Below are positions 42,477 to 53,669 of a DNA stretch of 64,000 nucleotides, one piece after another (the stretch's first letter is position 1; each line of letters starts with the position of its first letter). A program made the position numbers and the translations under genes. The notes under the pieces were generated by a model. The model did not search any database. It saw only the letters and a program-made list of their open reading frames with translations, and was not told the DNA's origin. Where the stretch lies: contig NZ_CP042467.1 in the NCBI RefSeq assembly GCF_007993755.1, positions 3,310,001-3,374,000 of the forward strand, written 5' to 3'. The stretch comes from Microvenator marinus. GTDB lineage: Bacteria; Myxococcota_A; Bradymonadia; Bradymonadales; Bradymonadaceae.

Positions 42477-42947
42477 ATGTCCCTTGAAAACGAAGTCATG
42501 AGCTATTTTGACGAGCTCGATTCCCTCAAAGAAATGAGCATCGACGCCAATAAGGCGTTTTTGGACCTCCTCGTATTCGGCGTGCTCGCCGACGGTGAGA
42601 CCACCGAGGACGAGCTTGCACAACTCGACGAAGAGCTGCTCCGACTCCCGTTCATCTGGGACGAAGACGCGCGAAACGAGGTCACTGATCATAGCGCGAA
42701 GACCCGTGAGCTCCTCGAAGGCAATCTGGACGACCATGGCGTCATTGAAGGCTTCCTCGAGTCCCTTGCGCGCCGTGTGGAAACACAGGAACTCCGAATG
42801 ATCGGCCTCAGAATGTTCGTGGCCATCACCGTCTCCGATGGATTCACCGAGACCGAGCGTCAGTTCTGTCACGCCATCGGCGCTGCGTTTGATTTCGACC
42901 CCAGCGAAGTCGACTCCGTGATCGCCCAGATCGCCGAGACCATCTAA
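42477..42947 (+). CDS. TerB-like helical protein
   Basis: The 156-aa acidic all-helical protein contains two TerB-type motifs (FGVLADGETTEDELAQL about 35-50, AITVSDGFTETERQF about 120-135), the pattern of the tellurite-resistance TerB fold that can bind metal. Its role is unknown and no other ter genes are here. AAGAGGAAAAT precedes the ATG. It follows a TetR gene and precedes the dnaA leader. Confidence 0.75.
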   Translation: MSLENEVMSYFDELDSLKEMSIDANKAFLDLLVFGVLADGETTEDELAQLDEELLRLPFIWDEDARNEVTDHSAKTRELLEGNLDDHGVIEGFLESLARRVETQELRMIGLRMFVAITVSDGFTETERQFCHAIGAAFDFDPSEVDSVIAQIAETI

Positions 42948-43084
42948 CCGATCGCTTCAAGATCGCCGTTCAAAACTCACACATCATGTGGGGACTTTGC
43001 CACACTTTTCGAGGCAAGTATGGGTTTCACCGCTAATGCCGCGCACTTAGGGTGGTTTGTTTCCGAGGCATCAAAAATATGGGC

Positions 43085-43096
43085 ATGTGATCACAT
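43085..43096. promoter_or_regulatory. 12-bp palindrome ATGTGATCACAT, possible operator
   Basis: A perfect palindrome centred at 43090/43091 contains TGTGA and TCACA half-sites without the usual 6-bp spacer of CRP sites. It lies six bases before the DnaA-box-like pair. Confidence 0.45.
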
Positions 43097-43101
43097 CAGC
43101 C

Positions 43102-43122
43102 TGTGGATGAATCTGTGGAAAA
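43102..43122 (-). promoter_or_regulatory. Two DnaA-box-like sites
   Basis: TGTGGATGA (43102-43110, one mismatch) and TGTGGAAAA (43114-43122, a match to the TTWTNCACA consensus on the minus strand) lie 180 bp before the dnaA start. Both point the same way. Confidence 0.6.
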
Positions 43123-43301
43123 CTTCGGATCACCACTGAATGCGGTCTTAACGGCTCCAAATGCGGCCTTCGCAAATTCTGTGCCGCCCACTTTTTACCT
43201 TCCACAACCCAAAAAGGTGGTTGATAACTAGGGTCAGTTCATTTAGCTCTGCGCCCCCTGTTTCGACCCGTTTTGTGACCCCTGTCCCACGGCAAGTATC
43301 T

Positions 43302-44690
43302 ATGTTGGAGACCTGGCAAGCTGCCCTTCGTCACTTGAAAGACCGAGTGAGTCAACACAACTTTGAAACCTGGTTTCAACCTCTCGAGGTCACCAGGTTC
43401 GAAGATAAAGGTGTTGAACGCTGGGTTCATATCTCGGTGATCGATGATTTCAACAAAGCCTGGCTCGAAGACAACTACGTCGACCTCATTCAAGAAGCGC
43501 TCGAAGCCGTGACTCCCGGGGTCTGGAAACTCAAGCTCGACGTCCAAGGAATCGACATCCATGAGCCGCAGGCCGTGCTCATCGACTCGCCGAAAGCCGC
43601 AGCACGACAGGTCAAAGCTACCCAACTCGAAATTGCGGTCCCACGCAAAGACTGGAAAGAGCTCGCCCATCAAGCGGGCATGAACCCTCGCTATACGTTT
43701 GAAGAATTCGTGGTCGGCTCGTCGAACCAATTCGTACACGCCGCGTGTCAGGCCGTGGCCACGAACCCGTCTCAAACCTACAACCCGCTCTTTATATTTG
43801 GCGGTGTTGGGCTCGGTAAGACGCACCTTCTGCAGGCAGTGGGCATTGAGGTTCTTCGACGCGACCCAACTCAGCGCGTGCTCTATCTCTCCGCCGAAGA
43901 TTTCATGAACCAGCTGATCACCTCGCTTCGGCAAAAGGACATGAACAACTTTCGCACGCAGTTCCGCAATCAGTGCGACATTCTGCTCATCGACGATATC
44001 CAGTTTATCGGCGGCAAAGATTCGACGCAGGAAGAGTTTTTCCACACGTTCAACAGCCTTCACCAGATGGGCAAGCAGATCGTCATCACCTCGGACAAGC
44101 CGCCGCGCGAGCTTCCGGGCATCGAGGACCGCCTCGCGAGCCGCTTCGCGTGGGGCCTGACCGCTGATATTCAGGTTCCGAGCGTCGAGACCCGCGTGGC
44201 CATTCTTGAGAAGAAGGCCGAAGCAGACGGCGTCCCGCTGCCCAAAGATGTGGCCATGCTCATCGCGAGTGCGGTGCGCTCCAACGTGCGCGAGCTCGAG
44301 GGCGTGCTGGTTCGTCTCGGAGCACAGGCGAGCCTGATGCGCATGCCGATGACACTCGATTTTGCGCGAGACATGCTCAAGCGCATGAATCTCGATGATG
44401 GCAAAGGCATGACCGTGGACCGCATCATCCGCCAGGTGTCTCAGTATTTCGGCATCAAGCCTGCGGATATCAAAGGCGCCAAGCGCTCACGCGATATCAG
44501 CATCCCTCGCCAGGTCGCGATGTACCTCGCCCGGACCATCACCGACGAGTCCTTCCCAGAGCTTGGGAAGAAGTTCGGCGGCAAAGACCACACCACCGTG
44601 CTTGCCGCATGCCGTCGCATGGAAGACGAACTCTCCCGCGGCACCGAAGTCGGCCAGAGTATCTCGGCGCTCAAATCCCAACTGAGTTAG
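43302..44690 (+). CDS. dnaA: Chromosomal replication initiator protein DnaA
   Basis: The 462-aa protein has all four domains: DnaB/DiaA-binding domain I (LETWQAALRHLKDRV ... FETWFQPL), a short linker, the AAA+ domain with GGVGLGKT (Lys173) and LLIDDIQF (Asp231/232), and domain IV with RQVAMYLARTIT and GGKDHTTV for DnaA-box contact. ATG 43302 matches the usual domain I start; ATG 43161 would add 47 unrelated residues. The usual neighbours dnaN, recF, gyrB and rpmH are absent. Confidence 0.96.
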   Translation: MLETWQAALRHLKDRVSQHNFETWFQPLEVTRFEDKGVERWVHISVIDDFNKAWLEDNYVDLIQEALEAVTPGVWKLKLDVQGIDIHEPQAVLIDSPKAAARQVKATQLEIAVPRKDWKELAHQAGMNPRYTFEEFVVGSSNQFVHAACQAVATNPSQTYNPLFIFGGVGLGKTHLLQAVGIEVLRRDPTQRVLYLSAEDFMNQLITSLRQKDMNNFRTQFRNQCDILLIDDIQFIGGKDSTQEEFFHTFNSLHQMGKQIVITSDKPPRELPGIEDRLASRFAWGLTADIQVPSVETRVAILEKKAEADGVPLPKDVAMLIASAVRSNVRELEGVLVRLGAQASLMRMPMTLDFARDMLKRMNLDDGKGMTVDRIIRQVSQYFGIKPADIKGAKRSRDISIPRQVAMYLARTITDESFPELGKKFGGKDHTTVLAACRRMEDELSRGTEVGQSISALKSQLS

Positions 44691-44780
44691 TCTTTCAGGC
44701 TTCTTCAGCCGCGCAAACGTGTACAAACCAAATCCGTTCTGCTAGGAAGTGCTCAGAATTTGCGAAATTTCGGAGTGCGA

Positions 44781-47270
44781 ATGTTTAAGAAATGGATGTT
44801 GGTGTCGTGGTCTGTGTTTGCTCTGGCTGGATGTCTGACCGACGAGACGCCCGAAGAAACTCCCGCTCAAGCAGAGCCCGTGGTGTGTTCCGGCCCCAAA
44901 TGTGACGGCCTTTCAGACAAATTCCGAGACGCCTTTGACGACATGAAGAACGTGGATCTGGGCGACCTCACGGTGCTCGGTGCCGGCCTGGCCGACGACG
45001 CGCTCAACGACCAACTCCAAGACATCCCGTACTCGAACATCCAACTTAGCAACACCGCACTATACGGAACCGGCCGCACGCTCCTTGGGCAAACGGTGAT
45101 CCACGAACTCTCGGAGCTTCGCGCAGGCCTGACCGAGCGTTTCGGCGAGTCGGCCTTAGCCTCTCATGTGGTGGGTTTGCGTCAGGCGCAGTCGGCTGAG
45201 CGCGATGTGCTCTGGGCTGAGTCGCACTTCCAAATCGGGCCGGCGCTTCGGCCGAACTGGGGCATCGACGCAGGCGACGGCGTGGTTGGAAATGTAGGCT
45301 TTGATGCCAGCGCCGCCATCGAGACCGTGGTTATCGCGCCTTATGATGACGCAAACGACGCCCTTGTAGATAACCCGCTCGAGGCCCTTCGCGCCGCGCG
45401 CGGCTGGGTGCTTCCCCGAAGCCTTGCGGACGTGCAGTCCATGGCGCCAGGCGAGTCACTCTCGATGCGTGCGAACGGCGCTCTCGGGCTCAACCTCGGG
45501 GTCGGCGTGCCTTTCCTTTTGGGCACCATCGCCGATGCCGTGGTCCTCAACGCCCGGCTTAGCCTCGGTGCCCGCGTAGGATTGAGCGGCAAGCTCGACG
45601 TCCAGCTCATCCGCGGGGAATCGGATATCGCATGGGTTGATGTGGGTTTGGACGAGCAGGCGATTCGCGCGTTTTCGGTGGCTTTGACCTCGGGATGGGG
45701 CGTTGCGGGACTGCCCGCTGCCAATTTAGACCTCGGTATCAAGGATCTCAACGTCACCAAGATCGCCGAAAAGGCGCTCCAAAAGCAGCTCAATACGCAC
45801 CTGAACGCGTCACTCTCCGCGACAACGAGCTCGAGCTCTCAACGCCTCACCGTGGCGCGATTCCGGTTCAACACTCAGACGGCCACGCCCGAGGTCGAAC
45901 AAGCACTCGCCCAGGCGATGCGGGGCGATATCCGCCTCGCTCAGGCCCTTTCGATCCGCCCTGGCTCGGGTGTGGTTCAGGAGTTGGATTTCACCAAGGA
46001 CTCGCGCTCCGAGAGCAATTACGTGGGCTTCCGCTTCCTCGGCATGGAGTTCTACCGCGCCAATGGCTACAACACGGGCACCATCCATATCGAAGCAGAC
46101 GGCGACAATCAGACGATTCTCTTCTCCGAGCTCGAAGAAAAGTCCGGCCTCTTCTTCACCGATCGCGCCTGGGAATACCGCAACCTTGTGTCCATCAAGA
46201 GCACGGGAGGGCAGGTCACCGAGGCGCTCGTCAACGCGAGGATCACGCTTCGTGAGGGCGATTCTTTCCTCGAGCGAGACCAAATGCTCGATCACGTCGA
46301 CCCCTTCCTCGGCTACGTGGTGGGCTTCGACCCAATCTGGAGCGGCGTAGGTGCAGAAGCCGACGCGCTGGCTCATTACGTGGATAACTACTGCCCACGT
46401 CCAAACAACTCTACGATCACCGATCGCGACTACCGTGAGTGCCTGGCCGGCCTGCCGGAGAACGCCGACGTTTTGGCTGAGCGGGCAAACGTAGAGCGCG
46501 CCGCTGAAGCAGCGCTTGCTGGGCCCCTTGCACAAGGTTTTTCGGATGCCAATAGTGCCAGAGAGATCGCTCAGGAATTGCTCAATTTCAAGGTCGAGTC
46601 TTCGTTCAGAAATGATCGCCCCGACGTGGCGTTCTTTGGACCTAAGGGCAAGATGGTCACCCAGATCCGTCTCTCCCATGACGCCATGCACGAGATGATG
46701 ACCATTGGTAAACATCAGGAATTCCGCGCCCGTCTCGAGGAGGTCTTGAGGCTGATGGCTGTGGAGCGAGTCGCAGATGCTGAGCGGCGTCAAGACAAGG
46801 CCGATGACTTTATCGAGCGGCGCTCAGGCAGGCTCGATGAGCTCGCGCAAATTTACGCGCTCGCCACCGTGGAGTGGGCGGATCTCGAAGATATCGCGGC
46901 CGTGAGCCTCAACAACCAAACCGTCGGCAACGAGGGCCATATGGTGCTCGTGGATACCCGAAATCGGAACGCCATCGATGTGGCGAGCGTGGCTGAGTAC
47001 AAGGGGCGCGTAGTCGAACGCATGATTCCGGCACTCATCGACAAGGCCGAATCCGGCATTCTTTACGACCTCGACGAGCCAGAAGGCTTCGTCATCGCCT
47101 ACGCCTTACTCTGGTTGGTGGATCCATCCGGTGTTGAGGTTATGGCCAACTATATGTTCGACCAGGATGAAGATAATGCGTTCCCCGATTTGACCGTGTA
47201 CGGAAGGGGAAGCGCAAAGATGATCGATGCTGGTCAATTCGATCTTGAGCAAATCATTGGTGCGCGCTGA
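44781..47270 (+). CDS. Large lipoprotein of unknown function
   Basis: The 829-aa precursor has a signal MFKKWMLVSWSVFALAGC with lipobox Cys18, then a CSGPKCDGLSDKFRD segment. The middle has beta-rich stretches with repeated Asp and the C-terminal third is helical. The sequence is not of a family I know. ATG 44781 is preferred over TTG 44760 because GGAG precedes it. It follows dnaA by 90 bp and precedes the REC-DUF4388 gene by 105 bp, so it probably has its own transcript. Confidence 0.7.
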   Translation: MFKKWMLVSWSVFALAGCLTDETPEETPAQAEPVVCSGPKCDGLSDKFRDAFDDMKNVDLGDLTVLGAGLADDALNDQLQDIPYSNIQLSNTALYGTGRTLLGQTVIHELSELRAGLTERFGESALASHVVGLRQAQSAERDVLWAESHFQIGPALRPNWGIDAGDGVVGNVGFDASAAIETVVIAPYDDANDALVDNPLEALRAARGWVLPRSLADVQSMAPGESLSMRANGALGLNLGVGVPFLLGTIADAVVLNARLSLGARVGLSGKLDVQLIRGESDIAWVDVGLDEQAIRAFSVALTSGWGVAGLPAANLDLGIKDLNVTKIAEKALQKQLNTHLNASLSATTSSSSQRLTVARFRFNTQTATPEVEQALAQAMRGDIRLAQALSIRPGSGVVQELDFTKDSRSESNYVGFRFLGMEFYRANGYNTGTIHIEADGDNQTILFSELEEKSGLFFTDRAWEYRNLVSIKSTGGQVTEALVNARITLREGDSFLERDQMLDHVDPFLGYVVGFDPIWSGVGAEADALAHYVDNYCPRPNNSTITDRDYRECLAGLPENADVLAERANVERAAEAALAGPLAQGFSDANSAREIAQELLNFKVESSFRNDRPDVAFFGPKGKMVTQIRLSHDAMHEMMTIGKHQEFRARLEEVLRLMAVERVADAERRQDKADDFIERRSGRLDELAQIYALATVEWADLEDIAAVSLNNQTVGNEGHMVLVDTRNRNAIDVASVAEYKGRVVERMIPALIDKAESGILYDLDEPEGFVIAYALLWLVDPSGVEVMANYMFDQDEDNAFPDLTVYGRGSAKMIDAGQFDLEQIIGAR

Positions 47271-47327
47271 ACCGTCCGCACGAGTTTCGCACACACGGAA
47301 CTTGTGAGGTCGGGCACCTGATACTAA

Positions 47328-50612
<3,285 letters not shown>

Positions 50613-50637
50613 AGAACCTTCATCCCTCAATTAAACC

Positions 50638-51687
50638 ATGCTCGTTCTGACTATCGAGTCGAGCTGTGATGAGACCTCCGCCGCGGTGATTCGTGATGGA
50701 AGGGCCATTCTCAGCAATATCATTGCAAGCCAGATTCCGGTGCATCAACGCTATGGCGGCGTGGTCCCGGAGCTCGCATCGCGCTCCCACGTGGTTGATA
50801 TCACGGGTGTGATCGAGGAGGCGTTGGGCACGGCAGGCGTTGAGCTCAAGGATATCGATGGGTTCGCGGTGACCTCCGGGCCGGGCCTCGTGGGTAGCCT
50901 TCTGGTTGGAATCGAGACGGCCAAGGCTCTGGGCTTTGCGCACGATAAACCGTGCATTGGCGTCAATCACCTTGAAGGTCATCTGACCGCGGTGCTCCTG
51001 GACTTGCCCGAGCTTGAGCGCCCAGCTTTTCCGTATATCGGCGTCATTGTGAGCGGTGGCCACACCGATGTGTACGTGGTCCGCGGGCTCGGTGAGTACG
51101 AGCTTCTGGGCCGAACGCGCGACGATGCGGCGGGCGAGGCTTTTGATAAGGTCGCGAAACTCCTTGGGCTCCCGTATCCAGGTGGCGTGGTGATCGACCA
51201 GCTCGCTTCCACCGGAAACCCCGAAGCCATTGAGTTTCCGAGGCCTATGTGGACGCGAAAGCATTTTGATTTTTCGTTCTCGGGGCTAAAAACCGCCGTT
51301 CTGCAGCATGTGGAGGCCAATGGAATCCCTGAAGGCCAGGCGCTGAGCGATCTTGCGGCGTCTTTCCAAGCGGCCGTTGTGGACGTGCTCGTGATGAAGG
51401 CTTTGGAGGCGTGCAAGAAGCATAAGGTTCCGCGATTGGTCTTCTCGGGCGGTGTTGCGTGTAATTCGGCGCTCAGAAGGGTCTCGGTGGAAGAAGCCAC
51501 GAAGAAGGGCGTCAGCGTGTATTTCGCGCCGCCTCGCCTGTGCACGGATAATGCGGCGATGCTAGGCCCGATTGCTGAACACTACTTGCAGGACGAGACT
51601 GGCTTTGATGCCTGGGACCTTGAGGCGGACGCCAACATGCCGCTCGGCAAGAGTTTGCGGGCCAAGAGCAAAGGTCGGCACCGATGA
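50638..51687 (+). CDS. tsaD: tRNA N6-adenosine threonylcarbamoyltransferase
   Basis: The 349-aa protein has the ASKHA/Kae1 motifs: ESSCDETSAAV at the N-terminus, VPELASRSH, the iron-binding NHLEGH (His111, His115), SGGHTD and SGGVACNSALR, plus CTDNAAM. It transfers the threonylcarbamoyl group to A37 of tRNAs reading ANN codons, in the TsaBDE complex. The stop overlaps the next ATG by 4 nt. Confidence 0.96.
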   Translation: MLVLTIESSCDETSAAVIRDGRAILSNIIASQIPVHQRYGGVVPELASRSHVVDITGVIEEALGTAGVELKDIDGFAVTSGPGLVGSLLVGIETAKALGFAHDKPCIGVNHLEGHLTAVLLDLPELERPAFPYIGVIVSGGHTDVYVVRGLGEYELLGRTRDDAAGEAFDKVAKLLGLPYPGGVVIDQLASTGNPEAIEFPRPMWTRKHFDFSFSGLKTAVLQHVEANGIPEGQALSDLAASFQAAVVDVLVMKALEACKKHKVPRLVFSGGVACNSALRRVSVEEATKKGVSVYFAPPRLCTDNAAMLGPIAEHYLQDETGFDAWDLEADANMPLGKSLRAKSKGRHR

Positions 51688-52196
51688 TTCACGAGAGTGC
51701 GATCATCGATCTCGGGGCAGAGATCCATCCCGACGCCAAGATCTGGCATTTTGTCCACGTGTGCGCCGGCGCAAAGGTCGCCGAACGCGTAGTCCTCGGG
51801 CAAAACGTCTACGTGGGCCCGGGTGTAGAGATCGGTGCAGGCACGCGCGTGCAGAACAACGTGTCGGTCTACGAGGGCGTCTGCCTTGAAGATGAGGTCT
51901 TTGTGGGGCCGAGCGTGGTGTTTACGAACGTGAAGTTCCCACGAGCACACGTCTCAAGGCGCCACCAATTCGGCAAGACCGTGGTCCGGCGCGGCGCCAC
52001 GATTGGAGCCAATGCCACGATTGTTTGTGGCGTGGAAATCGGAGAATTTTCCATGGTTGGTGCCGGAGCGGTTGTCACAAAAGACGTTCCGCCGTATGCA
52101 TTGGTCATTGGTGTTCCAGCACAAGTTGTTGGTCGGATGTGTGAGTGTGGAGTCCCGCTTGACGGGGAGCATTGCCCCGAGTGTGCTAAATCATGA
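51684..52196 (+). CDS. Hexapeptide-repeat N-acetyltransferase (WlbB/WbpD-like)
   Basis: The 170-aa protein is a left-handed beta-helix of hexapeptide repeats with IWHFVHVCAGAKV, NVSVYEGV, VFTNVKFPRA and GANATIVCGVEIGE, very close to UDP-2-acetamido-3-amino-glucuronate acetyltransferases of surface polysaccharide pathways. A C-terminal CECGVPL ... CPEC pair of Cys knuckles looks like a small zinc ribbon. It overlaps tsaD and the next kinase gene by 4 nt each. The sugar target is inferred only. Confidence 0.85.
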   Translation: MIHESAIIDLGAEIHPDAKIWHFVHVCAGAKVAERVVLGQNVYVGPGVEIGAGTRVQNNVSVYEGVCLEDEVFVGPSVVFTNVKFPRAHVSRRHQFGKTVVRRGATIGANATIVCGVEIGEFSMVGAGAVVTKDVPPYALVIGVPAQVVGRMCECGVPLDGEHCPECAKS

Positions 52197-52822
52197 GTTC
52201 TGTTCTCCCCAGATATATCGTGGTCGAGGGCCCAATCGGCGTGGGTAAAACGACCGTCGTGACCCGCTTGGCTGAACAATACAAAGCGCGAACTGTCCTT
52301 GAGATCTTTGAGGAAAATCCGTTTCTGGCCAATTTCTACCAAGATCAAGAACGATATGCCTTCCAAACCGAGATGTTCTTCTTGTTGAGCCGTTATCGGC
52401 AACAGGAGGACTTTGCGCAGGAAGACCTTTTTGGGCGAATCGCAGTCAGCGACTACCTCTTTGTGAAGTGCCGCCTCTTTGCGAGCCTGACGCTCAACGA
52501 TCACGAGCTTTCGCTCTACGATCGCATGTACAATATCCTTACCACACAGGTTCCAAAGCCCGACGTGGTCATCCACCTGACGGCGCCCTTAGACGTGCTT
52601 CTAGGCCGTATCAAGCAGCGTGGGCGCTCGTATGAGCAGAATATGGATCCGGCCTATTTGGAGCGTCTCAGGTCGCTCTACAACCAGTTCTTCCAGCATT
52701 ATGAGGATACCCCTCTCCTCGAGGTAGACACCACGGACATCGACTTCTCGCGCGATGATCAGGCGCTCACCAACCTGATGGAGATGGCCGCCAAGTGTGC
52801 CCCTGGTACAAGTGGTCAGTAG
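52193..52822 (+). CDS. Deoxynucleoside kinase (dAK/dGK/dCK type)
   Basis: The 209-aa protein has a P-loop GPIGVGKTT (residues about 13-21), the EENPFLANFY and QTEMFFLLSRY segments of the dNK family and a DRMY/ERLRSLYNQFF tail. It phosphorylates deoxynucleosides for salvage. ATG 52193 overlaps the acetyltransferase stop. It converges with the amidotransferase gene after 3 bp. Confidence 0.9.
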   Translation: MSSVLPRYIVVEGPIGVGKTTVVTRLAEQYKARTVLEIFEENPFLANFYQDQERYAFQTEMFFLLSRYRQQEDFAQEDLFGRIAVSDYLFVKCRLFASLTLNDHELSLYDRMYNILTTQVPKPDVVIHLTAPLDVLLGRIKQRGRSYEQNMDPAYLERLRSLYNQFFQHYEDTPLLEVDTTDIDFSRDDQALTNLMEMAAKCAPGTSGQ

Positions 52823-52825
52823 CGT

Positions 52826-53656
52826 CTACGCTGCTACCATCTTCATTCGCCAGTCGATTCCAACGATATCCCCAGGGGACATGGTGTGCCAGACGTTGTA
52901 GCCCTGAAGCGGCTCCGAGCTCACGATCAGATGGTTTACAAAACCCGATTGTGATGGCGCCTCGCAGCACGGCGCGTAGCTTGCGCAGAGGTCGCGCTCC
53001 GGGCATTTGACCTTGTACGTACTGTAGTGGAGCTCTTTGCCGCCGTGGTGGGCCATGAGCGTCTCACCGTTGGTGATGATGAAGCTCATAAAGAGTTTGT
53101 CAGACTCCAGATAGGGGTCGAGCCCCGTGACCTCGGCCACGATGGCCACCGTCTCACGAATCGCATCTCTAAGCTCGCCCACTCCATATCCGCGCTGATG
53201 GATGTCGGAGCGCTTCTCCATCTGCGTCAGGAGCAGGTAGAAGAGCACCTCAGAATCCGTGGTTCCAAGGATGTAGCGCTGTTTGACGGGAGGGATATGG
53301 GCCAGGAGGGCTTCGCGCTGCTCGGGGAAGTTTGGGATATCGCCGTTGTGGGCAAAGACCCAATGACCGAATTGAAACGGGTGCGAATTGATGAGCGAGA
53401 GCTGCCCTTTTGTGGCCTTACGCACGTGCGCTACCACCGTCTCGGACGCCACAATCCCTGAGACGTGTTTGAAAAGGTGGTCGTCCACGGCACCGTCAGC
53501 GCTCTTGATGACGTGCGGAGCGTTGGCCACGTAATAGGCCACGCCCCAGCCATCCGGGTGATGCTGACTCTGGACCACGAGCGCGTTTTCGGCGCTGATC
53601 AAACTTTGGTGGACTTGGCTCGGGATGACCGAGCGAAAGCCGAAGAGTCGGCACAT
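52826..53656 (-). CDS. Class II glutamine amidotransferase (YafJ/EgtC-like)
   Basis: The 276-aa protein begins MCRLFGFR, so Cys2 is the N-terminal nucleophile after Met removal, followed by HPDGWG, VVAHVRKAT and FAHNGDI of class II (Ntn) amidotransferases of the YafJ/DUF4172 type. It is a stand-alone glutaminase domain; the acceptor is unknown. It starts 13 bp after the ligand-binding lipoprotein gene and probably shares its operon. Confidence 0.9.
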   Translation of the reverse strand: MCRLFGFRSVIPSQVHQSLISAENALVVQSQHHPDGWGVAYYVANAPHVIKSADGAVDDHLFKHVSGIVASETVVAHVRKATKGQLSLINSHPFQFGHWVFAHNGDIPNFPEQREALLAHIPPVKQRYILGTTDSEVLFYLLLTQMEKRSDIHQRGYGVGELRDAIRETVAIVAEVTGLDPYLESDKLFMSFIITNGETLMAHHGGKELHYSTYKVKCPERDLCASYAPCCEAPSQSGFVNHLIVSSEPLQGYNVWHTMSPGDIVGIDWRMKMVAA

Positions 53657-53669
53657 GGCGAGGCGGGTG

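Larger units (their letters stand above)
42948..43301 (+). promoter_or_regulatory. dnaA leader/candidate origin region
   Basis: This 354-bp stretch has no supported gene of its own; the open frame from 43161 is an upstream extension of dnaA without DnaA homology. It holds a palindrome and two DnaA-box-like sites, listed separately. Only one box matches the consensus, so it may control dnaA expression rather than be the full chromosomal origin. Confidence 0.5.

Noticed and set aside
42477-42947. Tellurite resistance operon
   Set aside because: Only a TerB-like fold is present; terA, terC, terD and terZ are absent.
43161-43301. N-terminal extension of DnaA from ATG 43161
   Set aside because: The 47 extra residues have no DnaA similarity, and domain I begins properly at 43302; the region contains leader sequence.
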